Positions 1-9,219 of a stretch of 64,000 nucleotides of DNA are shown piece by piece; position 1 is the stretch's first letter, and the number at the start of each line of letters is the position of its first letter. Below the pieces are notes generated by a model. The model had not been told where the DNA came from and did not search any database. It saw only the letters and a program-made list of their open reading frames with translations. This stretch comes from Sphingomonadaceae bacterium (GTDB lineage Bacteria > Pseudomonadota > Alphaproteobacteria > Sphingomonadales > Sphingomonadaceae), in NCBI GenBank assembly GCA_024236195.1, contig JACKKZ010000003.1:310001-374000 (forward strand), in the 5' to 3' direction. The position numbers were made by a program, and so were the translations under genes.

Positions 1-1016
1 CTCATGAAAATGCGGACGGGATGGTCTTCAGGCAAACTGGTGGCGATAAGCGCCGTCATCTCGTCCAGTTCCTGTTGCGCGGCTTGGTAGTCGCCCATCA
101 GGCGCAGTGTCGCGGCAAGGTTATGACGATAGTAAGCCTCCTGAATAAAGGTGTTGGCATCGCCCTTCGCATCGCCTGCTCGCGCCGCAATGACGATCGC
201 AATCGCTTTCCTCGTGGCGCTGGCTGCTTCGTCCAGTCGCCCCAGCTTTTCGAAGCTGTTGCCGAGCGAGGCGTAGAGCCCTGCCAGTTGTAGCGAGGGT
301 CCGGAAGTCCTTGCCTCCATCGTCCGGATCGCGTCCTTGGCGACAGAAACCATCGCATAGGCATCGCCTTGTTCAAGGCTGCGCAGATTGATTAGATATC
401 CCACCATTTCGGCAAGGTCATAGGGGTCTGAATCTGGATCAGCGATGGCGATTTCCAGTGCCTTGCCCAGCTGCGCATGCGCTTCTTTCGCCTTGCCACC
501 AAAGTCCAAAATCCGCGCCAGCATGAAATGCGCTGACGCTGTCAAGCGAGGGCTGACAGCAGCATCACCTAGCGCAATAGCCAGCGCTTGCCTTGCATCA
601 CTTTCCGCCTGGACAAGGCGGCTGAGCCCCCAATTGGCCGATCCACGGTCGCGATATGCAGAGAGCACGAAAGAGGCAGGCGTATGATCCAGCTCCGCAT
701 AGATCGCCAGCGCGGCATCGAAGTGAGCGATGGCCTCCACATCATGATCGCCAATCAGGTCAATCCGCCCCCGCTCATAGGCGATCCGCCCTTGCGCTAT
801 CGGATCGTCCAGGCCTTCCGGTCCCCATTTCCGCTCCAGCACATTGAGCGCCTCTTCGGCGGCGTCAGCGCCGCCCGCTTTGAAGGCCTCGGATGGAGCC
901 ACCATGTCAGCTTCGAAGTCTTCTTCGGCCGCCCATTGTGCAAAGGCCGGGAGAGGGAATGCCATCAGGCAAGCGGCAAGGCCACACAGAATTGAGCGCT
1001 TTATGCTGCCACACAT
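1..1016 (-). CDS. Exported TPR-repeat protein (3' end outside window)
   Basis: The frame is open from an ATG at 1016 to the left edge, so the C-terminus is missing and at least 337 residues are present. The N-terminus has a signal peptide (positive start, hydrophobic LCGLAACLMAFPLPAFA, then QWAAEED). The rest is alpha-helical, with spaced Ala/Leu/Tyr patterns typical of tetratricopeptide repeats, for example HFDAALAIYAEL, ESDARQALAIAL and RHNLAATLRLMGDYQAAQQEL. AAGGAAG lies about eight bases before the ATG. It follows the CHAT protein gene by 33 bp on the same strand; secreted or cytoplasmic TPR proteins are frequent partners of CHAT proteases, so a scaffold or activator role is inferred. Confidence 0.8.
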   Translation of the reverse strand, partial: MCGSIKRSILCGLAACLMAFPLPAFAQWAAEEDFEADMVAPSEAFKAGGADAAEEALNVLERKWGPEGLDDPIAQGRIAYERGRIDLIGDHDVEAIAHFDAALAIYAELDHTPASFVLSAYRDRGSANWGLSRLVQAESDARQALAIALGDAAVSPRLTASAHFMLARILDFGGKAKEAHAQLGKALEIAIADPDSDPYDLAEMVGYLINLRSLEQGDAYAMVSVAKDAIRTMEARTSGPSLQLAGLYASLGNSFEKLGRLDEAASATRKAIAIVIAARAGDAKGDANTFIQEAYYRHNLAATLRLMGDYQAAQQELDEMTALIATSLPEDHPVRIFM

Positions 1017-1049
1017 GGCAATAGCTTCCTTTCGAGCTGTCCCATCGTT

Positions 1050-2537
1050 TCAGGGCTGGCCCAGCACCGGGACATAAGGAGCCCAGAATTGCGGGGCGGC
1101 CCATTTCCCGCCATTTGAGCGCATGAGTTCGAGCTGGCTGGCCCGGACAGCTTCGATAAGCGAGAGCCTGTTATCTGCCAATTGCCGCAACAGGGCCGCC
1201 GACCAGACGGCCGCGGAACGGTCTGCAATTGGCCAGTTCGTGACCACCACGTCGCGGGCACCAGAGGTCAGGAATGCAAGCGCCAACCCGTTCAGCGCAT
1301 CGCTGCTGTCCGGCCCTGCAGAGGCCGTGTCGCAGGCCGAAAGGATGACCAGTTCACCATCAAGCGGCAAGGACAGGATATCCTGCAAGTCGAGCAAGTC
1401 GGCCCGATCAGGCTGTTGCGCAGAATTGAGGACCAGGCCGGCCGCCCCCAGCGACTCACCCCGCCCTTCAAGCAATGCATGGGTAGAGAAGAGCAGCACA
1501 TCTGCCTTCTGGGAAAGCAACGCCTCGCGCAGCTTTACCTCGGTTGCCTCTGCCCCGGAGAGGATGTGGGCCCTGTCCCCAAGATCCGCCCGAATGGCGC
1601 GCAATTCGGCGGCCGCACCCGGCAAGGGCGGATAAACCTTGCCATCGGGGAGCAAGCTGCCCGCAGGGGCTCCGATCGCCAGGACCCTGGCTGCGCCTTG
1701 AGCCTCGCTAGCGGATGCACGGCGCTGCTGTAGGCTCTTCAGCGAAGGGAGGATGGCATAGGATCGCAATTCGACTTCATATTGCTTGCTCTTCGGGTCG
1801 ATCAGCGCGGGGAACGGAATGAACAGCATTTGGGAACTGCCCTGGACATAGACCTTTCGGACCGATTGCAGTTCATCCGGGAACTGGCCGAGTAGTCTCC
1901 CATGCCACTGTTCCAGCAGCATGGGCAGTTCGGTGGCCGCACCATCCCGGCGCTTCGCGCCCGCCTTGCCCCGCACAGCAATGCTCGGCAGCATGGCTTC
2001 ACGCAGATGCGCTTGCGCCTGGAACAGGTCCGCTCCGGTCGGCAAATCCAGCCTTGCCCAACTGACACATTTGTCCGTCACCAACCATCCAAAGCCCCCA
2101 GTGCCTGTCTGGAGCAGCATCAATATGGCCTCGTCCGGACCAAGCTGCTGCATCAGCATGGCTGCTGGCATGGCCTGCAGTGCGAGTTCTTGCAGCAGCC
2201 CGGGAGCGAGGGCTTCGACCTGTTGTTCGATCCCGGCCAGTGCGCGCTCCCGCTCCACTGCCTGTTCAGGGCTGAGTTCCAGGCCCTGCGCAGGAACCTT
2301 GAAGGAGTCACGGTCCTGCAGGAGTTTGCGCAGCGCATCGCTGTCTCCGCCTGCCGCCGCAAAATTGCGCTCGATGGCAATGCCAGGCGGAGAAGCAAGG
2401 CGCATTTGCGCGGCCTGAAAGGAACGGTCCGCCAGCTCGAAACCATCATCACCAGGGCGCAGGCAAGTGGCCTGGGCCGACACTGAGGGAACCAGAAGGG
2501 CACAGGCGAACAGGGCGAGCAGGCGCATGAATTTCAT
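1050..2537 (-). CDS. Exported CHAT-domain (caspase-like) protein
   Basis: 495 residues with a signal peptide (MKFMRLLALFACALLVPSVS, cleavage near AQA). The C-terminal half, from about residue 205, reads as a CHAT domain, a clan CD cysteine peptidase related to caspases and separase. The likely catalytic dyad is His353 in LLFSTHALLEGRGES and Cys402 in ELVILSACDTASAG, followed by the usual FLTSGARDVVVTNW strand. Residues 25-200 are helical. It sits in a long minus-strand run between a small exported gene (59 bp upstream) and a TPR gene (33 bp downstream). The start codon lies inside a perfect 10-bp inverted repeat. The fold is confident; substrate and export route are unknown. An alternative start is the ATG at 2528. 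Confidence 0.85.
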   Translation of the reverse strand: MKFMRLLALFACALLVPSVSAQATCLRPGDDGFELADRSFQAAQMRLASPPGIAIERNFAAAGGDSDALRKLLQDRDSFKVPAQGLELSPEQAVERERALAGIEQQVEALAPGLLQELALQAMPAAMLMQQLGPDEAILMLLQTGTGGFGWLVTDKCVSWARLDLPTGADLFQAQAHLREAMLPSIAVRGKAGAKRRDGAATELPMLLEQWHGRLLGQFPDELQSVRKVYVQGSSQMLFIPFPALIDPKSKQYEVELRSYAILPSLKSLQQRRASASEAQGAARVLAIGAPAGSLLPDGKVYPPLPGAAAELRAIRADLGDRAHILSGAEATEVKLREALLSQKADVLLFSTHALLEGRGESLGAAGLVLNSAQQPDRADLLDLQDILSLPLDGELVILSACDTASAGPDSSDALNGLALAFLTSGARDVVVTNWPIADRSAAVWSAALLRQLADNRLSLIEAVRASQLELMRSNGGKWAAPQFWAPYVPVLGQP

Positions 2538-2566
2538 GCCTGCTTCGTGCGAAAGTAGGCATGAAA
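2532..2566 (-). promoter_or_regulatory. Perfect hairpin over the CHAT gene start
   Basis: TTTCATGCCT at 2532-2541 pairs exactly with AGGCATGAAA at 2557-2566 across a 15-base loop. In the minus-strand transcript the 3' arm contains the ATG at 2537-2535 and part of the likely ribosome binding site. It could be a translational gate or a dimer-binding operator; there is no U-tract, so it is not a terminator. Confidence 0.55.
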
Positions 2567-2596
2567 AGTCAATTTGGAACGAGGCAAAATAGGTCC

Positions 2597-3265
2597 TCAG
2601 CCTTTGCCCGCCTTGCGCATTTCCACCCGGTCACGGCACGCCCTGTACGGTTCATAGCTGCTCATGGACTGGCGCAGGGCGTCATCGGCGGAAACCTGCG
2701 CTTGCCCCAACTGCTTGAGGCTCTGCATCGGATCACCCATTCCAAACAGCGCTCCCAAGGCATTGCCGGCCGATCCCGAGCGATTATAGGCCGACACGTA
2801 GTGCGAAGCCCATGCGTTGAACTGGCCAATGCATTGCTGCTCTATCCCGCCGTCATAGCCTGAATTCCCCCGCATCAGATATTGCATCGCGTCAGCACGC
2901 GATGCCCCTTCGCCGCCGAACATCGCGCCCATCTGGCCCCGCATCTGTGCAAATTGGAGATAGACAAAATCCTTGCGGGCCAGAAGCCGACCGAGGGTCT
3001 GACGTTCCTTCGTGCAGCTGCCCTTGCACCCCGCATAGGCTGCCCGTGCCGAAGCGATGGCCTGTGTGAAACGGGCGGCGTCCGCGCGCGAGGCCATTGC
3101 TGCCCCAACGGCATTGCCAGCACCTTGGGCTGCGTTGCCCATCACATATTCGAACGGTGTCACAAACTCCACGCGCTGGGCCGAGAGCGGGGCTGGCGCT
3201 GCAAGGCTGGCAAGGCAGAGCCCGGCCACAGCCAGCGGGGCATATCGTGCAATGAGCTGACGCAT
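2597..3265 (-). CDS. Exported protein of unknown function
   Basis: 222 residues from the ATG at 3265, chosen because GGAGGAG lies seven bases upstream and a clean signal peptide follows (MRQLIARYAPLAVAGLCLASLAAPAPLSAQ). A longer in-frame start at 3322 would bury that signal. The mature part is alanine and methionine rich, with two short Cys-containing segments (YAGCKGSCTKERQTLGRLL and GGIEQQCIGQFNAW) and a Gly/Met-rich stretch (MRGQMGAMFGGEG). I do not recognise the family. It is the gene directly before the CHAT gene in the same run, so a shared role is inferred only from position. Confidence 0.7.
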   Translation of the reverse strand: MRQLIARYAPLAVAGLCLASLAAPAPLSAQRVEFVTPFEYVMGNAAQGAGNAVGAAMASRADAARFTQAIASARAAYAGCKGSCTKERQTLGRLLARKDFVYLQFAQMRGQMGAMFGGEGASRADAMQYLMRGNSGYDGGIEQQCIGQFNAWASHYVSAYNRSGSAGNALGALFGMGDPMQSLKQLGQAQVSADDALRQSMSSYEPYRACRDRVEMRKAGKG

Positions 3266-3364
3266 AAATGAACTCCTCCGAAAACGACGGCTGATGATCA
3301 CGCGCCGGGTGGAATGATTCAAATCACCATTGCAGTAAGGTTTCGCGGAGTCGGTTCAGACTGC

Positions 3365-3988
3365 TTAATTCGTCAGCAACGAGAAGACTGCGCGCTGCTT
3401 GCCGGTGTTTTTGATGGCAACCCTAAGCGTTACGTCCTGAGCTGGCCTGAGGCGGCAAAAGGCTACTCCCCGCGTCAGCTTGTCAGCGCAGCGTTGCTGC
3501 CCCGCTTCGTTCCTGACGACAAGTTCCAGGTCACCTGCTGCACTCGTGACCAGGACAAGCGCGCTTTGCTTGCCCCGAAAGGCAATATCAAATGCGATAT
3601 CGGCCCCCGGTTTCAGCGCGTGGTAGGATTCCGAAGGCCCGCTTTTCGCGCCACGGAACACGTCAATGTCAGCATAGGCGGCCGGGGAAGCGAGGTTCGC
3701 TGCCGTCACCAGTTGCGACAAGTCAGCGACCTGTAAAGGCTCAACGGCAGCGACAGGTTTGCGGGAAACCAACTGGAGAGGAATAGCTGCCTCGCGCCTT
3801 GCCGCGGCGACACGACTTGCTTCATCATTGCCGGAGAAAGCACTAACGCTGGCGCGGCGCAGGTTCACCATATCCACAGCCCCGCCACTGGCGCATCCTG
3901 ACAGCAGCAGGAGACAGACAGCCCCGCCCAATAGGCGCACGGTCAATTTGCCGCTTGGCTGGCTGCAGTGGTCGCGGGCTCGGGCCAT
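3365..3988 (-). CDS. Lipoprotein of unknown function
   Basis: 207 residues. A hydrophobic stretch (VRLLGGAVCLLLLSGCASGG) ends in a lipobox, LSGC, predicting lipidation at the cysteine. It is preceded by about 15 mostly hydrophilic residues, so the true start may be a GTG or TTG just before the hydrophobic run instead of the ATG at 3988. The C-terminal 100 residues look beta-rich (DIAFDIAFRGKQSALVLVTS, DLELVVRNEAGQQ, VTLRVAIKNTG) with two cysteines, resembling small periplasmic ligand or Ig-like folds. It starts 25 bp after the histidine kinase stop codon and is probably cotranscribed. Confidence 0.7.
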   Translation of the reverse strand: MARARDHCSQPSGKLTVRLLGGAVCLLLLSGCASGGAVDMVNLRRASVSAFSGNDEASRVAAARREAAIPLQLVSRKPVAAVEPLQVADLSQLVTAANLASPAAYADIDVFRGAKSGPSESYHALKPGADIAFDIAFRGKQSALVLVTSAAGDLELVVRNEAGQQRCADKLTRGVAFCRLRPAQDVTLRVAIKNTGKQRAVFSLLTN

Positions 3989-4013
3989 GTTGTTCGCTCA
4001 ATCATCCAGTTGG

Positions 4014-5357
4014 CTAAAGGTCACTCGGAAAGGTCAGGCAAACCATCAACCCCTGATCACTTTCGGGGAATTCGAGCCGCGCATTGTGCCGCAGGGCAAT
4101 GGCCCTCACGAGTCTCAGCCCCAAGCCATGCCGCTGCATTTCCGATTGCTGGCCGTTGGCCCGCAGAGGCAACTGCCCGTCAAACCCGGGGCCCTGATCA
4201 CGCACACACAAGTGGCAGGCGTTCAGGCCGGAGCGGACGGAAATTGTCACCGTCCCCCCTTCTGGCGAAAAGCGGATCGCGTTCGACAAGAGGTTACCGA
4301 TCGCGCTGCGTACCAACCCAGGAGAACCGAACAACGTGCAGGGCTGCAACTCAAGTCCGAGCTCGACATTCCGGGTCGAGGCATAATCCAGGAACAGCTG
4401 CCGCACCTCGCATGCAGTTGTCGCAAGGTCAAAGGTCTCGAAAGCGCCGGCATCATCGATCCCGGATTCAATCCTGGTCAGCGAAAGCAAGCCGCGGAAA
4501 GTTTCATCCATGGCTTCCAACCTGCCCAGAAGTCGTTGCCCGGTCTCGGCCACCGGACCGCCAGTTGCAGCGATCCGTTCGCAATCAGCAATCGCACCGG
4601 CGAGCGGCTGGCACAATTCATGAGCGATATTGGCAGAGAGATGCCGCAGCGATTGGGTCGATGTTTCCACCCGGTCGAGCAACAGGTTAACCCTGTTCGC
4701 CACATTCGCGAAATCCGGATCATCCGGCACATCTAGCCGCTTGTAGAAACCGCCTGAGCTCGCTGTCTGCAGGCCCTGGGAAAAATCGGCCAGGATTTGG
4801 TCAGTGCGGGCGCGTTGTCGCACAAACAACCAGGTGACTGCTGACAAGGCTATCCCCAAAGCCAGTGCGAAAATCAGCATTAATCGTTGGCGTACCCCTT
4901 CCAACGTAACGAGCCGCCTGCCTACCAGCATTTCGAAATCGCCGCCAAAGGGACGGACGGTGCCGACCATCTCCTCCTGGCCGACTGCGAGGTGAAATTC
5001 CCCGATCTTACCGGCCGGTGCAGAAGCGGGCCAGGCTTGTATGTTTCCGGTGATGATTGTGCCACCGGTCCGGCGGATCGCGTAGACCATACTATTCTTG
5101 CGATCGGCGGACTGGGCGTCGATCCGGCGGTCAATCTCGTCGATTGGTGCCAGCGCGCCCATGCTGGGTGAACGGCTCTCCAGTTCCACCAGCGCTTGCC
5201 TGACATCGGCCACGCTGGTGCGGTATTCCGCATCGGCAACTGCGCGGTCCGTCATAGCCCAAACGAGGGCCAGGGTTACGGCAAATGCTGCCCCGGCCAG
5301 CGGCAAAGGTGCTAGCCACCTTTTCGTCCATTCGCTGCCATTTTGCTTGATGCTCAT
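4014..5357 (-). CDS. Sensor histidine kinase
   Basis: 447 residues. Membrane segments lie at about 15-36 and 157-178, bracketing a periplasmic sensor domain of about 120 residues, followed by a HAMP-like linker (to about 232). The dimerisation/phosphoacceptor helix has SANIAHELCQPLAGAI with His246; Cys-Gln replaces the usual Arg-Thr after HEL. The ATPase domain has the N box (IGNLLSNAIRFSPEGG), G1 box (RDQGPGFDG) and G2 box (RHGLGLRLVRAIA). The start overlaps the regulator stop as ATGA, so the two are translationally coupled. It would phosphorylate the neighbouring regulator; the signal is unknown. Confidence 0.93.
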   Translation of the reverse strand: MSIKQNGSEWTKRWLAPLPLAGAAFAVTLALVWAMTDRAVADAEYRTSVADVRQALVELESRSPSMGALAPIDEIDRRIDAQSADRKNSMVYAIRRTGGTIITGNIQAWPASAPAGKIGEFHLAVGQEEMVGTVRPFGGDFEMLVGRRLVTLEGVRQRLMLIFALALGIALSAVTWLFVRQRARTDQILADFSQGLQTASSGGFYKRLDVPDDPDFANVANRVNLLLDRVETSTQSLRHLSANIAHELCQPLAGAIADCERIAATGGPVAETGQRLLGRLEAMDETFRGLLSLTRIESGIDDAGAFETFDLATTACEVRQLFLDYASTRNVELGLELQPCTLFGSPGLVRSAIGNLLSNAIRFSPEGGTVTISVRSGLNACHLCVRDQGPGFDGQLPLRANGQQSEMQRHGLGLRLVRAIALRHNARLEFPESDQGLMVCLTFPSDL

Positions 5358-6082
5358 ACCGGAATATCCAGGCTGAAGCCCCGCGAACGGACAGTAACAA
5401 CCGATGGCGGGTCTTCGGCTTTGGCCAGTTCTTGCCGCAAACGGAAAATCGCCTGATCAATGATCTCGTTCTGCGGTTCGCCTTTCCAATTGGGCCAGAC
5501 GGCACTCCACAAGGAACGACGCGGGACACAGCTGCCTCGGGATCGCGCGAGGATTTCGAGGATATCGTAACTTTGCGGCGCCAGCTTTAGCGATTCGCCA
5601 TGCCATCTTGCTGTGCGACTGTTCAGCTGAAGCTCCAACGCCCCGTGATGGAACAGGGAACCGCTGAAATTGCCTATGCCGTGGCGCCGGAAAATCGCTT
5701 CTGCGGCAGCAACCAGCTCCCCATTATCGAACGGCTTTTCAAGGTAGAGATCGGCCCCGGTCACAAAACCGCTGGTGCGCTCCAGACTGCCCCCCAGACT
5801 GCTCAGCACGATTACCGGCAAAGCGACTTCCGCATGTCGCAATTCCGCGACCAGGTCGAGCGCATCCCTCTTCTCATCTTCAAGCATGCGATCGAGGACG
5901 AGCAAGTCGAACCTTCCTTGCAGGCCTGCTTCGCGCGCTTGCTCATAGGTGCAGGCCAGCTCTGCTTGCCAGCCCTGACTTTCCGCCAGCAGGAGCAGAC
6001 GCGCACCGGTGGGAGGATCGTCTTCTACGAACAGGATACTCGGTGCGATCCCGTCGCTCGTCCCAGCCCCGTGCTTCTCCAT
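5354..6082 (-). CDS. OmpR-family response regulator
   Basis: 242 residues. The receiver domain has the acidic pair in LFVEDDPP (21-22), phosphoacceptor Asp64 in LLVLDRML, the Ser switch in VIVLSSLGG and Lys116 in YLEKPFDN. The C-terminal half is a winged helix (LKLAPQSYDILEILARSRG, EIIDQAIFRLRQELAKA, VVTVRSRGFSLDIPV) of the OmpR/PhoB type. It overlaps the histidine kinase by 4 bp and follows a lipoprotein gene by 12 bp, so it lies inside the long operon and may regulate it. Promoter targets cannot be read from the sequence. Confidence 0.93.
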   Translation of the reverse strand: MEKHGAGTSDGIAPSILFVEDDPPTGARLLLLAESQGWQAELACTYEQAREAGLQGRFDLLVLDRMLEDEKRDALDLVAELRHAEVALPVIVLSSLGGSLERTSGFVTGADLYLEKPFDNGELVAAAEAIFRRHGIGNFSGSLFHHGALELQLNSRTARWHGESLKLAPQSYDILEILARSRGSCVPRRSLWSAVWPNWKGEPQNEIIDQAIFRLRQELAKAEDPPSVVTVRSRGFSLDIPV

Positions 6083-6094
6083 ACTTTGCCCCGC

Positions 6095-6634
6095 CTATCG
6101 GGCAATACGCTGCAATTGCGTCGCCGATGTCCACGCACCCGGCTTGCTTAGCTGATCATATGCAGCAGCAAGCATAGGTGTGCCGTGGCGCGCTGTGCAG
6201 CCAGCCCCTGTGCCACTGATACCCGCCACGGCATCTTTCGAGCATTTCCCTTCAACCAGCAAGGCCTTGCTTCCTTCCAGGCGCAGCAAATTATAGACCC
6301 AGCGTTCACCGCGCGATCCCGTACTGGTTCTTACACCTACGATATAGACATCTTCGAGGCGCAAGGGGATGAGCACAAGCTGCTGGTCCTTTCCGGACAC
6401 TTTTGGATCAAGCGAGCTGAGCATAAACCCGCCCTTCGCTGCCCGGCTGAGACGGAATTTCTTGGGCATTTGCGTGGTCGTAGGATGATACGAGGCCGAT
6501 GTGACTTCCCATGTCCCGTCGATATCAGGCTGGGCTGAGTCCGAAACATAAAACAGCGCATAATTGGCTTGCCAGCAGCCCGCGAGAGCGAGCGCTGCGG
6601 TGCAGATCATGGCGAGGCGGAGCAGCTTGGACAT
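6095..6634 (-). CDS. Small lipoprotein of unknown function
   Basis: 179 residues from the ATG at 6634, chosen because GGAGGT lies five bases upstream; a GTG one codon earlier is too close to it. The signal is MSKLLRLAMICTAALALAGC with a lipobox ALAGC. The mature domain is beta-rich (IDGTWEVTSASYHP, LVLIPLRLEDVYIVGVRTS, GERWVYNLLRLEG) with two cysteines near the C-terminus. The WEVTS and VYNLLRLEG strands suggest a small lipocalin-like barrel, but this is a guess. Its start overlaps the previous stop by one base (TGATG), indicating coupling. Confidence 0.75.
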   Translation of the reverse strand: MSKLLRLAMICTAALALAGCWQANYALFYVSDSAQPDIDGTWEVTSASYHPTTTQMPKKFRLSRAAKGGFMLSSLDPKVSGKDQQLVLIPLRLEDVYIVGVRTSTGSRGERWVYNLLRLEGSKALLVEGKCSKDAVAGISGTGAGCTARHGTPMLAAAYDQLSKPGAWTSATQLQRIAR

Positions 6635-8460
6635 CACAGACCTCCAAACAATGCTTGCAGCATGTTCGCATTGGTCCAGCCCACCGGTCGGCAGCTTGAA
6701 TCCCAGAACTCTATGCAGGACAGGCGCGCATTTACGAAATGGAATTCAACCCAGCCTGTGACCGATTTGTTGAACGTATAGTCTGCTCTGGCAATGAATG
6801 ACCGCCCGTCCTCTGAGGCGTTGAACAGTTGCAGGTTGCGCATTGATCCCTGCTTGTAACGGTTGAACATCCATGTCCGGGAATCGCGCAGGACGACACT
6901 ATCCATATAGGCCAGCACTTTTGCATTCTCGCGGCGTATATGTTCATCCATGCGCTGCTTGGGCGTTAGCCTGGCCTGGCGTTCCCGCTCCAGCCTTTGC
7001 ACTTCCTGTGCGGCCAGAACCTTGTAATGTGCGGCTTCTTCCGCCGCGATCTGCTGTTCGGATCGTGCCCTTTGTGCTGCCGTCTGGCGCGCCGCCTCAG
7101 CATCTGCCGCTGCTCGCCGCCGCATGGCAAAATGCGCTTGCTGCAGCGCCGGGGCGTACTCAAAGCCGGTGCCCGAAAGGGCCAGTCGCGCCATCCCGTC
7201 GGGCCAGGCCTGGTAAAGGCGAAATGCCTTTGCCCCCCTGTCCGATGCGAAGAGTGCCATTTCGTAGCGCGTTCCGTCCTCACCCTGCACATAGCCGAGC
7301 ATGGCTTGCCCGCGCGGATCGGCCACAGCTGCTTCAGCGGCAATGACGCCTGACAAGGAGTTGCAATCAACAGCCTGCCCGCCAACGACCTGATAGATCT
7401 TGCTCAGTTCCTCGCAGTCTTTGCCCAGATCCTTGCTCGCGGCATAGCGATTGGTGAAAGCCACTGGCTGGCGATAGGCGTCGAGTACGTAATCCGCCGT
7501 TGCCAGACCATCGCCTTCGAGCAGCCTGACCATGCAGTTGGCGCTGGCTGTGTAATAGAGCTGCCATTGGCGGGCAGCGTTGGACTGGAGGAGCACCGGG
7601 AGGGGGTTTTTCGTACCGACCGAACCTTGCCAGACCAGGTTCCATCCGGTGCGCGCGGCGGAGGGGGCAATGCAGGCACCAGCCCCCGAGCGGTCTGCCG
7701 CCATGGATGCTTTCAACGTCTGGGGGGTGCGTGGCAAGGGGGGCAGGTGCTTCTGCCACTCAGCGACCACCGCCGCCGAACCATCGACGCGTCGCAAGGC
7801 TTCCAGCTTTCCCGTCGCCATGCGGAATCCGCCAGCCTTGCCGATCCGCGTCTGGACCAGCGATGCCCGGTTTTTGCGATTGCGATAGATTTGCCAGACA
7901 GTGGGCAGGCTCCAGCTGGGCGAACCATCCGGCTGCCAATGCATGTTCACCACCATATAGGCCGCAAGGACATCACCCTTGTCCAGCAATCCGCCTGTCT
8001 CTGGCGCGCCGAACGTGAAGGTTGGGCTGCAGGAAAGGTCCATTGCTGTTTGACGTGCCAAGGCGTCGCAATAGGATATTGTGCTGGTATCCGCTGTAAT
8101 GGTGACACCCGAAAGGTCCGGGCTCCCTTTCTTGTCCTTGTCGGCGACGGACGACCAGCCATAGCCGCTATGCCGCAGGCGGAAGCAAGTTTGCCCGGGA
8201 GGTGCGACATCATCCCAGATGGCAAGGTCACGAGTGGACGGATCACCCATGAACAACATTCTCCGCGGCACTTTCGCACCTGCCGCCGACGTGGTGTCCA
8301 GCTCGATTTCGGCCAGCAAGCTTCCCAGGCCAAGCACCTGCGCGCGATCAAGGCAGGCGGATTGCCGTTGCTGGAAACGGGGTGCCTCCTGTGCCTGTGC
8401 CCCACCTGCCCAGATGGCTGCCAGAATGACTATAAAAACCAGTCTGCCCAGTCCAATCAT
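6634..8460 (-). CDS. Large exported protein of unknown function
   Basis: 608 residues with a signal peptide (MIGLGRLVFIVILAAIWAGGAQAQ). The middle carries paired cysteines spread over about 300 residues (CLDRAQVLG, CFRLRHSGYGWSS, CDALARQTAMDLSC, CEELSKIYQVVGGQAVDC). Residues 445-505 form a charged Ala/Arg/Glu coiled coil (RRAAADAEAARQTAAQRARS onward). I cannot place it in a family. Its ATG overlaps the preceding stop (TAATG) and its stop overlaps the next ATG, so it is the middle of a coupled set. The disulfide-capable cysteines fit an extracytoplasmic location. Confidence 0.75.
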   Translation of the reverse strand: MIGLGRLVFIVILAAIWAGGAQAQEAPRFQQRQSACLDRAQVLGLGSLLAEIELDTTSAAGAKVPRRMLFMGDPSTRDLAIWDDVAPPGQTCFRLRHSGYGWSSVADKDKKGSPDLSGVTITADTSTISYCDALARQTAMDLSCSPTFTFGAPETGGLLDKGDVLAAYMVVNMHWQPDGSPSWSLPTVWQIYRNRKNRASLVQTRIGKAGGFRMATGKLEALRRVDGSAAVVAEWQKHLPPLPRTPQTLKASMAADRSGAGACIAPSAARTGWNLVWQGSVGTKNPLPVLLQSNAARQWQLYYTASANCMVRLLEGDGLATADYVLDAYRQPVAFTNRYAASKDLGKDCEELSKIYQVVGGQAVDCNSLSGVIAAEAAVADPRGQAMLGYVQGEDGTRYEMALFASDRGAKAFRLYQAWPDGMARLALSGTGFEYAPALQQAHFAMRRRAAADAEAARQTAAQRARSEQQIAAEEAAHYKVLAAQEVQRLERERQARLTPKQRMDEHIRRENAKVLAYMDSVVLRDSRTWMFNRYKQGSMRNLQLFNASEDGRSFIARADYTFNKSVTGWVEFHFVNARLSCIEFWDSSCRPVGWTNANMLQALFGGL

Positions 8461-9215
8461 TACGGCCTGCCCCAGCCTGGCCGTTGCATGGCTGTCGTTT
8501 TAAGCGCGTTGAGAGATTGCATGTCATTGAGTGTGCGCGGAACAGCAAGCTGGCTGGCTTGCCAGGGCCAGGTACCCGGTTCTGCTTGTGTATCGATTGC
8601 ATACAGCCAGGCCGGATTTGCCGTCATGGCCCCCGCCAGCGATGGCGGCAATTGCTGGAGAAGGTAAATTCCCGGATCGGTGCTGCGCAATGGCGGCTTG
8701 CCCAGGCTGAGGGTGTTCATGGCCTTTCCTTCGGTCCGATGGGCAAGTTGCAGCATTTTGCCATCGCTGGACAAAGCGTAGAAGCTGAACAGGGTCAGCT
8801 TTCCGGCCTGCATCTGTGCCAGCACGCCACCTTTGGCCGGGATCAGCTTCATGGGCAGGTTGGGTGCAATATCCTCGTCGCGCAGGTAATCCGTGGGCAG
8901 ATCGGGTTGTGTGCTGGAGGCAGGGTTGAAGCGGGGCACAGCCAAGATGCCTCTCTCGTCAACCAGTACCGCCCGCCAGTCCGGGCCATCGGGCGTGAAG
9001 AACAGGAACCTCGCTCCTGTCCAATTGTCGTTCTCATCATACATATCCTTGCGCCAGACTGTCCCGGTGATGCGCGCGAAACTGGCCACATCTGATGATG
9101 GCTTGATCATGCCAGCTGGCGGCGTCGTACTGATCACGACTGTATGCAGGTCATAATCCGGGCCACAGCCGCCGAGTGACGAGATCAATAAGGCGGCAAG
9201 CAAGGGCCTGAGCAT
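8460..9215 (-). CDS. Lipoprotein of unknown function
   Basis: 251 residues from the ATG at 9215, five bases after the upstream stop codon. This start gives a clean lipoprotein signal (MLRPLLAALLISSLGGCGPD, lipobox LGGC), whereas the longest frame adds 44 unrelated residues. The mature part alternates short strands and turns (VVISTTPPAGMIKP, DWRAVLVDERGILAVPRF, GKLTLFSFYALSSDGK) and ends in an alanine/proline-rich segment. No family is recognised. The tight spacing on both sides points to one transcript with its neighbours. Confidence 0.72.
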   Translation of the reverse strand: MLRPLLAALLISSLGGCGPDYDLHTVVISTTPPAGMIKPSSDVASFARITGTVWRKDMYDENDNWTGARFLFFTPDGPDWRAVLVDERGILAVPRFNPASSTQPDLPTDYLRDEDIAPNLPMKLIPAKGGVLAQMQAGKLTLFSFYALSSDGKMLQLAHRTEGKAMNTLSLGKPPLRSTDPGIYLLQQLPPSLAGAMTANPAWLYAIDTQAEPGTWPWQASQLAVPRTLNDMQSLNALKTTAMQRPGWGRP

Positions 9216-9219
9216 CGTT

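Noticed and set aside
3759..4736. 325-codon plus-strand open frame opposite the lipoprotein and histidine kinase genes
   Set aside because: It is the antisense shadow of two well-supported minus-strand genes and has no ribosome binding site or domain.
7567..8667. 366-codon plus-strand open frame
   Set aside because: Antisense to the 608-residue exported protein gene and its upstream neighbour; composition is atypical and there is no family resemblance.
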